In this document: piece by piece, positions 1-6,696 of the stretch | Layout: the number at the start of each line of letters is the position of its first letter | How positions within the stretch are numbered: the stretch's first letter is position 1 | Source: an uncultured bacterium | Lineage (GTDB): Bacteria; Actinomycetota; Coriobacteriia; Coriobacteriales; Coriobacteriaceae | NCBI GenBank assembly: GCA_905214905.1 | Contig: CAJMNK010000068.1 | Span: 1-10,036 of the forward strand | DNA: 10,036 nt | Direction: 5' to 3' | Translations under genes and position numbers: made by a program | Notes under the pieces: generated by a model | The model's input: the letters and a program-made list of their open reading frames with translations, nothing else | Told to the model about the DNA's origin: nothing | Databases searched by the model: none

Positions 1-908
1 GCGGCGGCACCTGGGCCCACACGCTCCCGATGAAGTATTGGGTCGAGACCACCACGGCCGACGTCGACGTCCACTGCGAGATCGCCGCCGAGTTCCTCGC
101 GTGCCCGCCCAAGACCTTCAACAAGGATTCGGTCTGCGTCTTCTCCACCCGTACCGGCACCACCCCCGAGATCATTGAGGCTGCCAAGTTCTGCCAGGAG
201 CAGGGCGCCCGCACGCTGATGTATGTCTCCAACGACAACACCCCGGCCACCGAGTACGCCGATTACAAGTTCTTCAGCTTCGCCGAGGACGACGTTCTGT
301 GCGAGGCCATCTACACCTACCAGATCACGCTGGTCGCCCGCTTCCTCAAGAACGCCGGCGCCTTCCCCAAGTACGACACCTTCATGGAGGAGTTCGGCAA
401 CATCGCTCCGTTCCTCATCAAGGCCAAGGACGCCCAGGACGAGCGCTGCGCCGCCATGGCCGAGGACTTCAAGGACACCGACTACCACATGGTGATCGGC
501 TCCGGCATGCTCTGGGGCGAGGCCTACGACTACGCCATGTGCATCCTCGAGGAGATGCAGTGGATCAAGACCAAGTCCATCCACGCCGCCGAGTTCTTCC
601 ACGGCACCATCGAGCTGTGCGAGGAGGGCACGAGCCTCATCATGCTCTACGGCGAGGACGACACCCGTAAGCTTATGGACCGCGTGGACAACTTCACTCA
701 CATGCTCGCCGACGAGAAGGGCGTCAACGTCCGCGTGAACAAGTTTGACACCGCCGAGGTCGAGCTGCCGTTCAGCGACCCCGAGTTCCGCAAGATCGTC
801 TCCCCGATGGTCACCTACACCATCACCGAGCGTCTGAGCTGCCATCTCGAGCACGTCCGTAACCACCCGCTCACCACGCGTCGTTACTATCACCAGATGA
901 ACTACTAA
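1..908 (+). CDS. SIS-domain sugar isomerase/deglycase, FrlB/GfrF-like (5' end outside window)
   Basis: The reading frame is already open at base 3 and reads GGTWAHTLP before the first Met at base 30, so the true start lies upstream and this is a 3' fragment of about 301 residues; the FrlB family is about 340 residues. The sugar-phosphate-binding loop of SIS proteins is visible as STRTGTTPE (residues 39-47 counted from that Met). The second half carries AEFFHG (187-192) followed by an E-x-x-E-E-G stretch. This corresponds to the EFRHGPLE segment of FrlB, whose Glu and His belong to the active site. The C-terminus TTRRYYHQMNY resembles the RRYYGGLVEY ending of E. coli FrlB. Known: FrlB/GfrF proteins cleave fructoselysine- or glucoselysine-6-phosphate to glucose-6-phosphate plus lysine in the cytoplasm. 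The following EIIC and EIID genes match the gfr-type arrangement. The family call is strong; the exact substrate is inferred. No frameshift or missing key residue was seen. Confidence 0.85.
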   Translation, partial: GGTWAHTLPMKYWVETTTADVDVHCEIAAEFLACPPKTFNKDSVCVFSTRTGTTPEIIEAAKFCQEQGARTLMYVSNDNTPATEYADYKFFSFAEDDVLCEAIYTYQITLVARFLKNAGAFPKYDTFMEEFGNIAPFLIKAKDAQDERCAAMAEDFKDTDYHMVIGSGMLWGEAYDYAMCILEEMQWIKTKSIHAAEFFHGTIELCEEGTSLIMLYGEDDTRKLMDRVDNFTHMLADEKGVNVRVNKFDTAEVELPFSDPEFRKIVSPMVTYTITERLSCHLEHVRNHPLTTRRYYHQMNY

Positions 909-929
909 TCCTCTCAAATTGCTGCGGTT

Positions 930-968
930 GTCTGCAGGCGAGCTGCGCAGAATGCCTCGCCTGCAGAC
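930..968 (+). other. Intra-operon perfect 13-bp inverted repeat (mRNA hairpin)
   Basis: GTCTGCAGGCGAG (930-942) is perfectly complementary to CTCGCCTGCAGAC (956-968) across a 13-nt loop. It lies in the 81-nt gap between the SIS gene and EIIC, ending 8 nt before the GGGG ribosome-binding site. Only CTATTT follows, so it is a poor intrinsic terminator. It more likely acts as a processing or stability hairpin, or as a partial attenuator that sets the ratio of the soluble enzyme to the membrane subunits. The structure is seen; the role is inferred. Confidence 0.75.
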
Positions 969-989
969 CTATTTCTGGGGTTGATCGAA

Positions 990-1763
990 ATGGTTGTCCA
1001 GTATCTTCTAGTTGCACTGGTCGCATTTATTGCGTCCATGGACGAGCAATTATTTGGCATTACGATGCTTGGTCGTCCGCTGTTTACGAGCCTGTTTGTC
1101 GGCTTGATCCTTGGCGATGTCCAGCAGGGCGTTATCGTCGGCGCTGCTTTGGAGTCCATGTTCATGGGCGCCATCATGGTCGGCGCGGCGGTTCCTCCCG
1201 AGGTCTATGCCTCCGGCGTGCTTGGCTGCGCGTTTGCCGTCATTACGGGTACGGGCACGGCAACTGCCGTCGCGCTCGCCCTTCCCGTCTCCGTCTTCCT
1301 TCAGGTGTGGCGCAACTTCTGCTACGCCGTTCCGGGTGCCTTTGCCTGCAAGAAGATTGAGACCGCTCTGGCAAATCGCGATCTTGCCAAGGCGAATCTG
1401 TACCATCTGACTATCGTGCCGCTGTCGATTGGCATTCCGTCTGCACTGCTGGTGTTTGGCTCACTGTTCTTTGGTGCCGACCTCATCAACAATGCGCTCA
1501 ACGCGATTCCGCAGTTTGTGATGGACGGCCTCAACGTTGCATCCGGCGTCATGGTCTGCATCGGCTTCGCACTTCTTATCAGGACCATGGGCGATAACAA
1601 GCTCCTTCCCTGGCTGTTCCTGGGCTTCATTATGGTCATCTATCTCAAGATGGACGTGGTCGGCGTCGCCGCAGCTGCCATTTGCGTCGCGCTGCTCCTG
1701 GCCTTCCGCGAGGGCTCGTCCGGTCCGCAGACGGTTGCTGCAGATGAAGAGGAGGACTTCTAA
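990..1763 (+). CDS. PTS mannose/fructose/sorbose family transporter, EIIC subunit
   Basis: This is a 257-residue, very hydrophobic protein with repeated membrane segments (about 2-16, 30-48, 50-68, 75-105, 140-165, 180-205, 210-240) and a short acidic C-terminus ending EEEDF. The segment GAAVPPEVYASGVLGCAFAV (65-84) fits the conserved EIIC loop with Pro-Pro followed by an acidic residue. EIIC forms the sugar-translocating membrane channel with EIID, while EIIA and EIIB pass phosphate from HPr. Start: a TTG at 981 is possible and gives 260 residues, but it follows GGGG with no room for a ribosome-binding site. ATG 990 has GGGG at 977-980 with 9-nt spacing and is preferred. The stop overlaps the EIID start (TAATG), so the two subunits are translationally coupled. 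The neighbouring SIS enzyme suggests a glycated amino acid or similar conjugate as substrate. Confidence 0.93.
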   Translation: MVVQYLLVALVAFIASMDEQLFGITMLGRPLFTSLFVGLILGDVQQGVIVGAALESMFMGAIMVGAAVPPEVYASGVLGCAFAVITGTGTATAVALALPVSVFLQVWRNFCYAVPGAFACKKIETALANRDLAKANLYHLTIVPLSIGIPSALLVFGSLFFGADLINNALNAIPQFVMDGLNVASGVMVCIGFALLIRTMGDNKLLPWLFLGFIMVIYLKMDVVGVAAAAICVALLLAFREGSSGPQTVAADEEEDF

Positions 1764-2611
1764 TGGCTATCCAGAACACCGACCTCAAAGAGGCCAAGAA
1801 GGACGCGATTATGACTCCCGATATGTATCGGAGCATGTTCCTTCGCCAGTTTACGAGCCAGTGCTCGCAGTCGTACGACAAGATGATGGCAATGGGCTTC
1901 ATGTACACCATTCAGAAGCCCCTGCGAAAGATCTATCCCAACGACGACGATTACTATGCGGCGCTCGATCGCCATACCGAGTTCTTTAACATCACGCCTC
2001 ATGTGCTTCCGTTTGTAGCCGGCCTAACGGTTTCGATGGAAGAGCAGGCGGCTGCCGATAAGAACTTCGACACGTCCTCGATTAACGCCATGAAGGTCGG
2101 CCTCATGGGACCGCTTTCCGGCATCGGCGATTCGTTCTACTGGGGTACGTTCCGCGTGGTTGCCGCCGGCATTGGTATTGGCATCGCTTCGACGGGCAAC
2201 CCGCTCGGCCCCATCGTGTACGCGCTCATCTACTCCGTGATTAACTTTGCAACGCGTATCGTCGCCGCCCATCTGGGTTACGACTTGGGAACCAAGTTTT
2301 TGCAGCAGTCCGAAGAGAGCAACCTTATGTCTCGCATGACGCATGCTGCCGGTGTCCTCGGAATGACCGTTATCGGCGCCATGATTGCGGCACAGGTCTC
2401 GCTGTCCACGGCTTTGACCTTTGACGTGGGTGGTTCGGAGATTGTCCTGCAGGATCTGTTCGATTCGATCTTCCCCGGTCTGCTGCCCTTGCTGGCAACG
2501 TTCGCTTGCGTTGCCCTCTATAAAAAGGGCGTCAAGACCATTTGGATCATCTTGGGCATCTTCGCAATCTGCATCATCGGAACGGGCTTGGGAGTGTTCG
2601 CGGCGGCGTAA
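1763..2611 (+). CDS. PTS mannose/fructose/sorbose family transporter, EIID subunit
   Basis: This is a 282-residue protein, the usual EIID length. Family landmarks are clear: a soluble N-terminal half with QSYDKMMAMGFMYTIQKPLR (36-55) and RHTEFFNITPH (70-80), then VSMEEQAA (90-97). Next come KVGLMGPLSGIGDSFYWGT (111-129) and C-terminal hydrophobic helices around 131-147, 150-166, 196-215, 236-253 and 260-281. With EIIC it makes the membrane channel of a mannose-type PTS permease. The start ATG shares one base with the EIIC stop, and AGGAGG at 1750-1755 lies 7 nt upstream, inside EIIC. Transcription stops at the hairpin at 2657-2696, so EIID is the last gene of the operon. EIIA and EIIB are absent here and presumably precede the SIS gene. 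Confidence 0.95.
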   Translation: MAIQNTDLKEAKKDAIMTPDMYRSMFLRQFTSQCSQSYDKMMAMGFMYTIQKPLRKIYPNDDDYYAALDRHTEFFNITPHVLPFVAGLTVSMEEQAAADKNFDTSSINAMKVGLMGPLSGIGDSFYWGTFRVVAAGIGIGIASTGNPLGPIVYALIYSVINFATRIVAAHLGYDLGTKFLQQSEESNLMSRMTHAAGVLGMTVIGAMIAAQVSLSTALTFDVGGSEIVLQDLFDSIFPGLLPLLATFACVALYKKGVKTIWIILGIFAICIIGTGLGVFAAA

Positions 2612-2656
2612 TGTTGACTGCTATGCTCGCGCGTTGGATAACTAACTGATCGTTTG

Positions 2657-2696
2657 AAAACGGGGCTCGGCGTAAGGCCGACCCCGTTTTTTGTTT
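2657..2696 (+). terminator. Rho-independent terminator of the PTS operon
   Basis: AAAACGGGG-C-TCGGC (2657-2671) pairs with GCCGACCCCGTTTT (2677-2690) around the loop GTAAG. The match is perfect apart from one bulged C, and the stem runs into a T-rich tract (TTTTTTGTTT). It lies 45 nt after the EIID stop. Confidence 0.93.
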
Positions 2697-2702
2697 GAGG
2701 GA

Positions 2703-2734
2703 TTTTCCGACCGTCCAATAATCCACGCTCATGC
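2703..2734. repeat. Dispersed palindromic-family repeat, left copy
   Basis: This 32-bp stretch matches 4667-4698 at 28 of 32 positions; all four differences are A-to-G changes. Its last 14 bases (2721-2734, ATCCACGCTCATGC) are the exact reverse complement of 4547-4560. It thus belongs to the same 18-bp-unit family found downstream of the regulator gene, so the two arrays flank that gene. Confidence 0.75.
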
Positions 2735-2745
2735 ATCACTCACGC

Positions 2746-2816
2746 ATCTCTCGTCTCTCATTCGTCACTAACACGAGAGATAGATTAAAGACGAGAGATA
2801 ATTACGAGAGATAGCT
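2746..2816. repeat. Repeat block 1: ACGAGAGATA boxes upstream of the promoter
   Basis: Direct copies of ACGAGAGATA lie at 2773, 2791 and 2804, and an inverted ATCTCTCGT lies at 2746-2754. The block aligns without gaps to 2910-2980 (offset 164 bp, 59 of 71 identical), and box positions within the block are identical (27, 45 and 58 bases from its start). Conserved box spacing with divergent bases between boxes suggests protein-binding sites. No binding data exist here. Confidence 0.8.
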
Positions 2817-2860
2817 CAGCAGCAAAGAGACAAGCAACCATGGTATTGTCTCAATATCGA

Positions 2861-2889
2861 TTGTTCCACCAGCAAAAACATGATTTAAT
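2861..2889 (+). promoter_or_regulatory. Promoter for the AlbA_2-type regulator
   Basis: The -35 is TTGTTC (2861-2866), followed by a 17-bp spacer and a -10 of TTTAAT (2884-2889), preceded by an extended -10 TGA (2881-2883). The predicted start is near 2896. The promoter lies between repeat blocks 1 and 2, so block 2 would sit in the transcribed leader. This is a sequence match only. Confidence 0.6.
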
Positions 2890-2909
2890 GAAGCAGGTAG
2901 AGATATCTT

Positions 2910-2980
2910 ATCTCTCATCTTTCACTCATATCTAATACGAGAGATAACAGAAAGACGAGAGATAATTACGAGAGATAACT
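2910..2980. repeat. Repeat block 2: ACGAGAGATA boxes downstream of the promoter
   Basis: ACGAGAGATA occurs at 2937, 2955 and 2968, and an inverted ATCTCTCAT at 2910-2918. A further degenerate box (GAGAGACGAG, 2981-2990) follows. Just upstream, AGAGATA-TCT-TATCTCT (2899-2915) is a perfect 7-bp inverted repeat overlapping the block edge and the predicted transcription start. The block is the gap-free partner of block 1. Confidence 0.8.
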
Positions 2981-3000
2981 GAGAGACGAGGGAAATCCGT

Positions 3001-3018
3001 CTGCGGCATTCTCCGCAG
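3001..3018 (+). other. Small leader hairpin before the regulator gene
   Basis: CTGCGG (3001-3006) pairs with CCGCAG (3013-3018) over a 6-nt loop, 8 nt before the GAAGGGA ribosome-binding site at 3027-3033. It could modulate translation start; six base pairs can also arise by chance. Confidence 0.35.
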
Positions 3019-3040
3019 GACCAAGCGAAGGGACGTGCAG

Positions 3041-4516
3041 ATGAACGAAAACGAGCTGGCCGGTTTGCTCGAGTCTTTAAGACGCATGGGCTCGGACGAT
3101 CTTAACGTCGAGGTCAAGGAGAGCGCCACGACACTTTCCCGCGACGTATGGGAAGCGGTCAGCGCTTTCGCAAACACCGCCGGCGGCATCATCGTACTCG
3201 GAGTGAGCGAGCACGCGGGTTTTGTCCCAGTTACAAACTTTGAGACCGAGAAAGTGCTCAACCAATTCGTGGCGGGCATGGGCGATGCCGGCGGTCGCGG
3301 AAAGCTGGCCAATCCGCCCAAATACACCATTGAGCGCGTGGAGCTCCAGGGCACCGTGGTTCTGGTCATCACGATTGAGGAGCTCGACCCGTCGAGCAAG
3401 CCTTGCTATGTCATAGAGCGGGGCGCTCAAGGTGGCAGCTACAAGCGCGTCGATGACAAAGACGTGCCCCTTTCGTCGACCGAGGTTTTGGCACTGTCGT
3501 CATACGAACGGACGAGTCCTAGCGATCGCGATGCGGTGCCCGGCACGAGTGTGGGCGATCTCGACGAGTCGCTGGTCGACCGCACGATAGAGCGTGCCTA
3601 TTCGTTGACGCCTCGAGCGATGCACGGTGCGACGGACAGGAAGACAAAGATGGAGCGTCTGAATTTCCTCGACCCCCAGGGCAATGTTACCAAGGCCGGC
3701 CTCCTTGCCGCGGGCGTTTACCCTCAGCAGTTCTATCCCAAGCTCTTCATTGATGTAGCTGTCCATGCGGGAACTCAAAAGGGCACTGCGGGGCCGCTAA
3801 GGTTTATGGACCGCACAATCTGCGAGGGAACGCTGGGCGAAATGATCTCGGACGCTGTCGCGGCTGTCGCCAAAAACCTGCGTCGCACCTCGACCGTTCA
3901 AGGCGTCTCGCGTATCGACTCGCTGGAGATCCCCGAGGAGGTCCTGCGCGAGGCAATCGCCAACGCCGTAATCCACCGAGAATACGGAGATCGGTTCTGT
4001 GGGCAGTCGATTGCTGTTGACGTCTTTGATGACCGTATCGAGGTGGCGAACCCCGGCGGTCTTTATGGCGGAAAAACTCGCGAGAACTTGTTTGATGGCA
4101 GCTCGCGGTGCCGCAACGCGACGCTCGTGAAGCTCATGTCGCTTGTCCCGTTGCCCGATGGCGCGGGCTCGCCTGCCGAGGGTAACGGTTCGGGTATTCC
4201 GATGATGGTCGATGCTATGCGTACGCACGGTCTGGCCGAGCCCCTATTTTGCCCTGGTTTTGACCGGTTTAAGGTTGTCCTCTATCGCTCCAAGGTTGAG
4301 CAGGTCGATCATGGTGGGGACCTGATCATGGCGGCCCTCAAGCGCTATGACGAGTTGGGAACGCGCGAGCTGGCAGAGCACACGGGGCTTACCGTCTCTC
4401 AAGTTAGGACGCGCGTTAATGCGCTTATTGCTCAGGGCGAGATTGAGCCTACGGCAGCGGCGACGAGCCGCAATCGCAAGTATCGACTAACGGAGCGTGC
4501 AGGGCAGATGAGCTAG
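3041..4516 (+). CDS. AlbA_2 (Schlafen-type) / HATPase_c_4-like winged-helix transcriptional regulator
   Basis: This is a 491-residue protein with three parts. Residues 15-155 form an AlbA_2 domain: EVKES (24-28), then AFANTAGGIIVLGVSE (42-57), then GSYKRVDDKDVPL (132-144). Residues 295-415 look like the ATP-binding domain of this family: REAIANAVIHREY (303-315), NPGGLYGG (337-344), CRNATLVKLM (357-366) and GSGIPMM (383-389). Residues 427-485 form a C-terminal winged helix (TRELAEHTGLTVSQVRTRVN). Such proteins are usually annotated as ATP-binding or putative transcriptional regulators; their ligands are mostly unknown. Start: GTG 3035 is also in frame, but GAAGGGA (3027-3033) is 7 nt from ATG 3041 and only 1 nt from GTG, so ATG is chosen. 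The gene is monocistronic, preceded by a promoter set between two operator-like repeat blocks (autoregulation is inferred), and flanked on both sides by copies of a palindromic repeat. No terminator with a T-run follows. Confidence 0.88.
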   Translation: MNENELAGLLESLRRMGSDDLNVEVKESATTLSRDVWEAVSAFANTAGGIIVLGVSEHAGFVPVTNFETEKVLNQFVAGMGDAGGRGKLANPPKYTIERVELQGTVVLVITIEELDPSSKPCYVIERGAQGGSYKRVDDKDVPLSSTEVLALSSYERTSPSDRDAVPGTSVGDLDESLVDRTIERAYSLTPRAMHGATDRKTKMERLNFLDPQGNVTKAGLLAAGVYPQQFYPKLFIDVAVHAGTQKGTAGPLRFMDRTICEGTLGEMISDAVAAVAKNLRRTSTVQGVSRIDSLEIPEEVLREAIANAVIHREYGDRFCGQSIAVDVFDDRIEVANPGGLYGGKTRENLFDGSSRCRNATLVKLMSLVPLPDGAGSPAEGNGSGIPMMVDAMRTHGLAEPLFCPGFDRFKVVLYRSKVEQVDHGGDLIMAALKRYDELGTRELAEHTGLTVSQVRTRVNALIAQGEIEPTAAATSRNRKYRLTERAGQMS

Positions 4517-4546
4517 CGAATGTCGATGGCCGTAGTTGCGCCCGCC

Positions 4547-4698
4547 GCATGAGCGTGGATTTTCGGACACACGAGAGTGGAAATCCGGACGCCCACAGCT
4601 CGAGAGTGGAAAATCGGACGGAATCAGCCTCAAAACGCTCAGAAACCGTCCGAATATCCACTCTCGTTTTCCGGCCGTCCGATAATCCGCGCTCGTGC
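4547..4698. repeat. Palindromic repeat array of five 18-bp units (REP/BIME-like)
   Basis: The units fit the consensus GAG(A/C)GTGGA(A/T)(A/T)(A/T)TCGGAC. Three are direct: 4551-4568, 4573-4590 and 4602-4619. Two are inverted: 4648-4665 and 4677-4694. The unit at 4602 plus flanking bases (4601-4621) pairs with 4646-4666 to give a long stem with about 25 bases of loop, and the outer unit at 4551 can pair with the one at 4677, giving nested stems. The array lies between the regulator and the PilZ operon, has no T-run, and has a further copy at 2703-2734. I infer an extragenic palindromic element; its function is unknown. Confidence 0.8.
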
Positions 4699-4866
4699 GG
4701 TGACTGCCACGTCTGCCGCGCCCAGCCGCGCCGTCCACGCCCGCACGCACCTCACATCCCAGCATTTCACGCGCCGCCCACCGAAACCTCCAGCAAAGCA
4801 GTTACAATAGCCCAATGTGCATCGCGCACGACGATGATATCGGCGCCCGCGACTGGGGGAGAATAC
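4699..4866 (+). promoter_or_regulatory. Leader and probable promoter of the PilZ operon
   Basis: This is a GC-rich non-coding stretch. TACAAT at 4803-4808 is a fair -10, but no good -35 sits 16-18 bp upstream (the area reads ACCGAA). If used, the transcript would begin near 4815, leaving a leader of about 52 nt. GGGGGAGA (4855-4862) is the ribosome-binding site for ATG 4867. No riboswitch was recognised. Confidence 0.4.
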
Positions 4867-5532
4867 ATGGCAGAGCAACAGATAATGCCGGGGACCAAGC
4901 TTCAGGTGGCATTCGACGTGCCCATGGGCCAAAAAACCGACTTCAACATGCTTGCCACGTACAAAGAGAACCTGGACGAGGCGTACTTTCTTATGAGCGC
5001 GCCCATGCTCGCCGGCAAGCCGCTTATCATGGACGAAAACCAAAAGCTGTTGCTGCAATACAAAGTGGGCGAGGAGACGTTCGTGCTCGCCGGCTACCCC
5101 GAGTCGGTCGAGAAAAAGGGCATCCGCACCTACTGGAAAATGCGCAAAGTCGCCGAACAGCGCACCTTCGTCAGGCGCCGCGACGAGCGTTTTAAGGTTG
5201 CCATGCGTCTGACCTACCAGCGCGACAACGCGCCGACCCCCGAGCCCGAGGACGCCATGACCATCGACGTCTCGGCCGGCGGTCTGGCTATCTACCTCAA
5301 CGATTACCCCGACGTGGGCGAGGCCCTGGCCGTGCAAATGCCCACGATCCGTCTGCAGGGCGAGCGCCACGAGCTGTCCGAGCAGCTGGGCATCGTGTGC
5401 TGGGTGCGCCGCGCGCCCAAGGGCAGCCTGTACCGCAACGTTTGCGGCCTGCAGTTCCGCTACGCCGACGACATGGAGCGCGAGCTCGTCAAAGAATACG
5501 TCGGCTACATCCGCACCAAATATAAGATCTGA
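4867..5532 (+). CDS. PilZ-domain cyclic-di-GMP-binding protein, YcgR-like
   Basis: This is a 221-residue cytoplasmic protein without membrane segments. Residues 1-98 resemble the beta-rich N-terminal domain found in YcgR-type proteins. Residues about 100-217 are a PilZ domain, with FVRRRDERF (101-109) giving the RxxxR motif (R104, R108) and DVSAGGL (134-140) giving the DxSxxG motif (D134, S136, G139). These residues contact c-di-GMP in known PilZ proteins, so ligand binding is likely. The reading frame is open further upstream to 4549, but that extension translates the palindromic repeat array. ATG 4867 has GGGGGAGA 4 nt upstream and begins the recognisable domain. The next gene starts 5 nt after the stop, so the two are co-transcribed and its product is the best candidate partner. 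Most YcgR proteins act on flagella; no flagellar gene is visible here. Confidence 0.9.
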   Translation: MAEQQIMPGTKLQVAFDVPMGQKTDFNMLATYKENLDEAYFLMSAPMLAGKPLIMDENQKLLLQYKVGEETFVLAGYPESVEKKGIRTYWKMRKVAEQRTFVRRRDERFKVAMRLTYQRDNAPTPEPEDAMTIDVSAGGLAIYLNDYPDVGEALAVQMPTIRLQGERHELSEQLGIVCWVRRAPKGSLYRNVCGLQFRYADDMERELVKEYVGYIRTKYKI

Positions 5533-5537
5533 TCGCC

Positions 5538-6689
5538 ATGGCTCTGTTCAAGCGTAACGACAACAAAGATCAAGCTGCCGAGGATTTGGCCGAGGATTTC
5601 GTCGAGGACCAGGCCGAGGACACGTCGCGGGATGCGCTCGACATCAATGCCGAGGACGTGCCCGGCGAGGATTCCGCGCCCAAGCAGGCTCCCACCTTCC
5701 GCAAGTGCTTTGGCAAACCCAAACGCAAGTCCAAGCCCAAGCGCAACCTCCGCGGCGTGGTGCGCATCGAGGAGCTGGAGCAGGCGCTGGCCGACCAGGA
5801 CTTGGACGACATCGACCCCGACGCGGTCGTGTCCATGTATATGCCCAAGCGCCGCATGGAGCGCATCGGCGCGGCGCTGCTGCGCATGGACAAGCTGCAA
5901 AAAGCCCTCGTGGTGCTGGCGCTTGCCTTTGGCGTGTTGTTCGCCCTATCGTTTATGCAGGAAAACATGGGTAACTTCACCATCAACCTCAACCGCCTGG
6001 AGCTGTTCCGCCGCGGCGTGGCCATTGCTGACAACGGCGACTTTAACAACGCCACCGCGCGCCTGGCCGCCGACGCCTTGGACAACGGCACCAATATCGC
6101 TGCCGAGGACCTGCCCGACAACCTGGACGATATCGACGGTAGCCACAACGGCAAGAATTACGTGGCGTACACCTTTTATATCCGCAACGCCGGCAAGACC
6201 GATCTGGGCTACAGCGCCAAGCTCAAGGTGGTCAGCGCCAGCAAGGGCGTGGAGAAGGCGGCGCGCGTGAGGGTGTATCGCAACGGCAAGCCTACTACCT
6301 ATGCAGCGGCTGCGGCCAACGGCAATCCCGAGCCCAACACTGAGCCGTTTGCGTCCAAAGACGTGGTAACGACCATTAGCCACGCGAACTTCCGCGTGGG
6401 CGATGTGGACAAGTACACCGTGGTCATTTGGCTGGACGGCGACGATCCGGAGTGCGTGGACAAGATCATTGGCGGCGCGGTGGAGTTCGGTTTTGACTTT
6501 GATTCGTCCGAGACCGACGATTCGAGCCTGTTCGCTAAGTTCGTACAGGATATTGCCGATACCCTGACCGGCAACGACCCCATTAGCGCGAGCGGCAACG
6601 AGGCGCCCGATTACTACAAGGAACACAACGTGACTTGGAGTAACCGTCGCAACCAAAAGAACTCGCCCGCAGGGGACGGGGACAAGTAG
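5538..6689 (+). CDS. Single-pass membrane protein with TasA/camelysin-like extracellular domain
   Basis: This is a 383-residue protein. Residues 1-50 are strongly acidic, 55-73 strongly basic (FRKCFGKPKRKSKPKRN) and 74-118 mixed charged, forming a long cytoplasmic tail. Residues 121-140 (QKALVVLALAFGVLFALSFM) are the one membrane helix. Residues 145-383 would be outside. This part has YVAYTFYIRNAGKTDLGYSA (208-227), RVRVYRNGKP (243-252) and YTVVIWLDGDDPECV (293-307). This layout resembles SipW-dependent TasA/CalY-like proteins, and the last motif recurs in the products of the genes at 7641 and 8494. It follows the PilZ gene by 5 nt without a strong ribosome-binding site of its own, suggesting translational coupling. 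I infer that the tail could receive a PilZ/c-di-GMP signal and the outer domain act in surface assembly. No known family is confidently assigned. Confidence 0.7.
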   Translation: MALFKRNDNKDQAAEDLAEDFVEDQAEDTSRDALDINAEDVPGEDSAPKQAPTFRKCFGKPKRKSKPKRNLRGVVRIEELEQALADQDLDDIDPDAVVSMYMPKRRMERIGAALLRMDKLQKALVVLALAFGVLFALSFMQENMGNFTINLNRLELFRRGVAIADNGDFNNATARLAADALDNGTNIAAEDLPDNLDDIDGSHNGKNYVAYTFYIRNAGKTDLGYSAKLKVVSASKGVEKAARVRVYRNGKPTTYAAAAANGNPEPNTEPFASKDVVTTISHANFRVGDVDKYTVVIWLDGDDPECVDKIIGGAVEFGFDFDSSETDDSSLFAKFVQDIADTLTGNDPISASGNEAPDYYKEHNVTWSNRRNQKNSPAGDGDK

Positions 6690-6696
6690 AACGAAC

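Noticed and set aside
30..32. ATG 30 as true start of the SIS gene
   Set aside because: The frame is open to the window edge and reads a SIS-like GGTW segment, with no ribosome-binding site before base 30.
981..989. TTG start of EIIC
   Set aside because: The GGGG ribosome-binding site abuts the TTG directly; ATG 990 has proper spacing.
2746..2980. Possible CRISPR array from repeated ACGAGAGATA boxes
   Set aside because: Repeats are only 10 bp, spacers are 3-8 bp within blocks, an inverted copy is present and no cas gene is nearby.
4549..4866. N-terminal extension of the PilZ gene to 4549
   Set aside because: It would translate the palindromic repeat array into a Ser/Arg/Pro-rich segment. 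ATG 4867 has a good ribosome-binding site and begins the recognisable domain.
4639..5370. 243-residue minus-strand open frame over the PilZ gene
   Set aside because: Shadow frame: it lies antisense to conserved PilZ motifs and runs into the repeat array.
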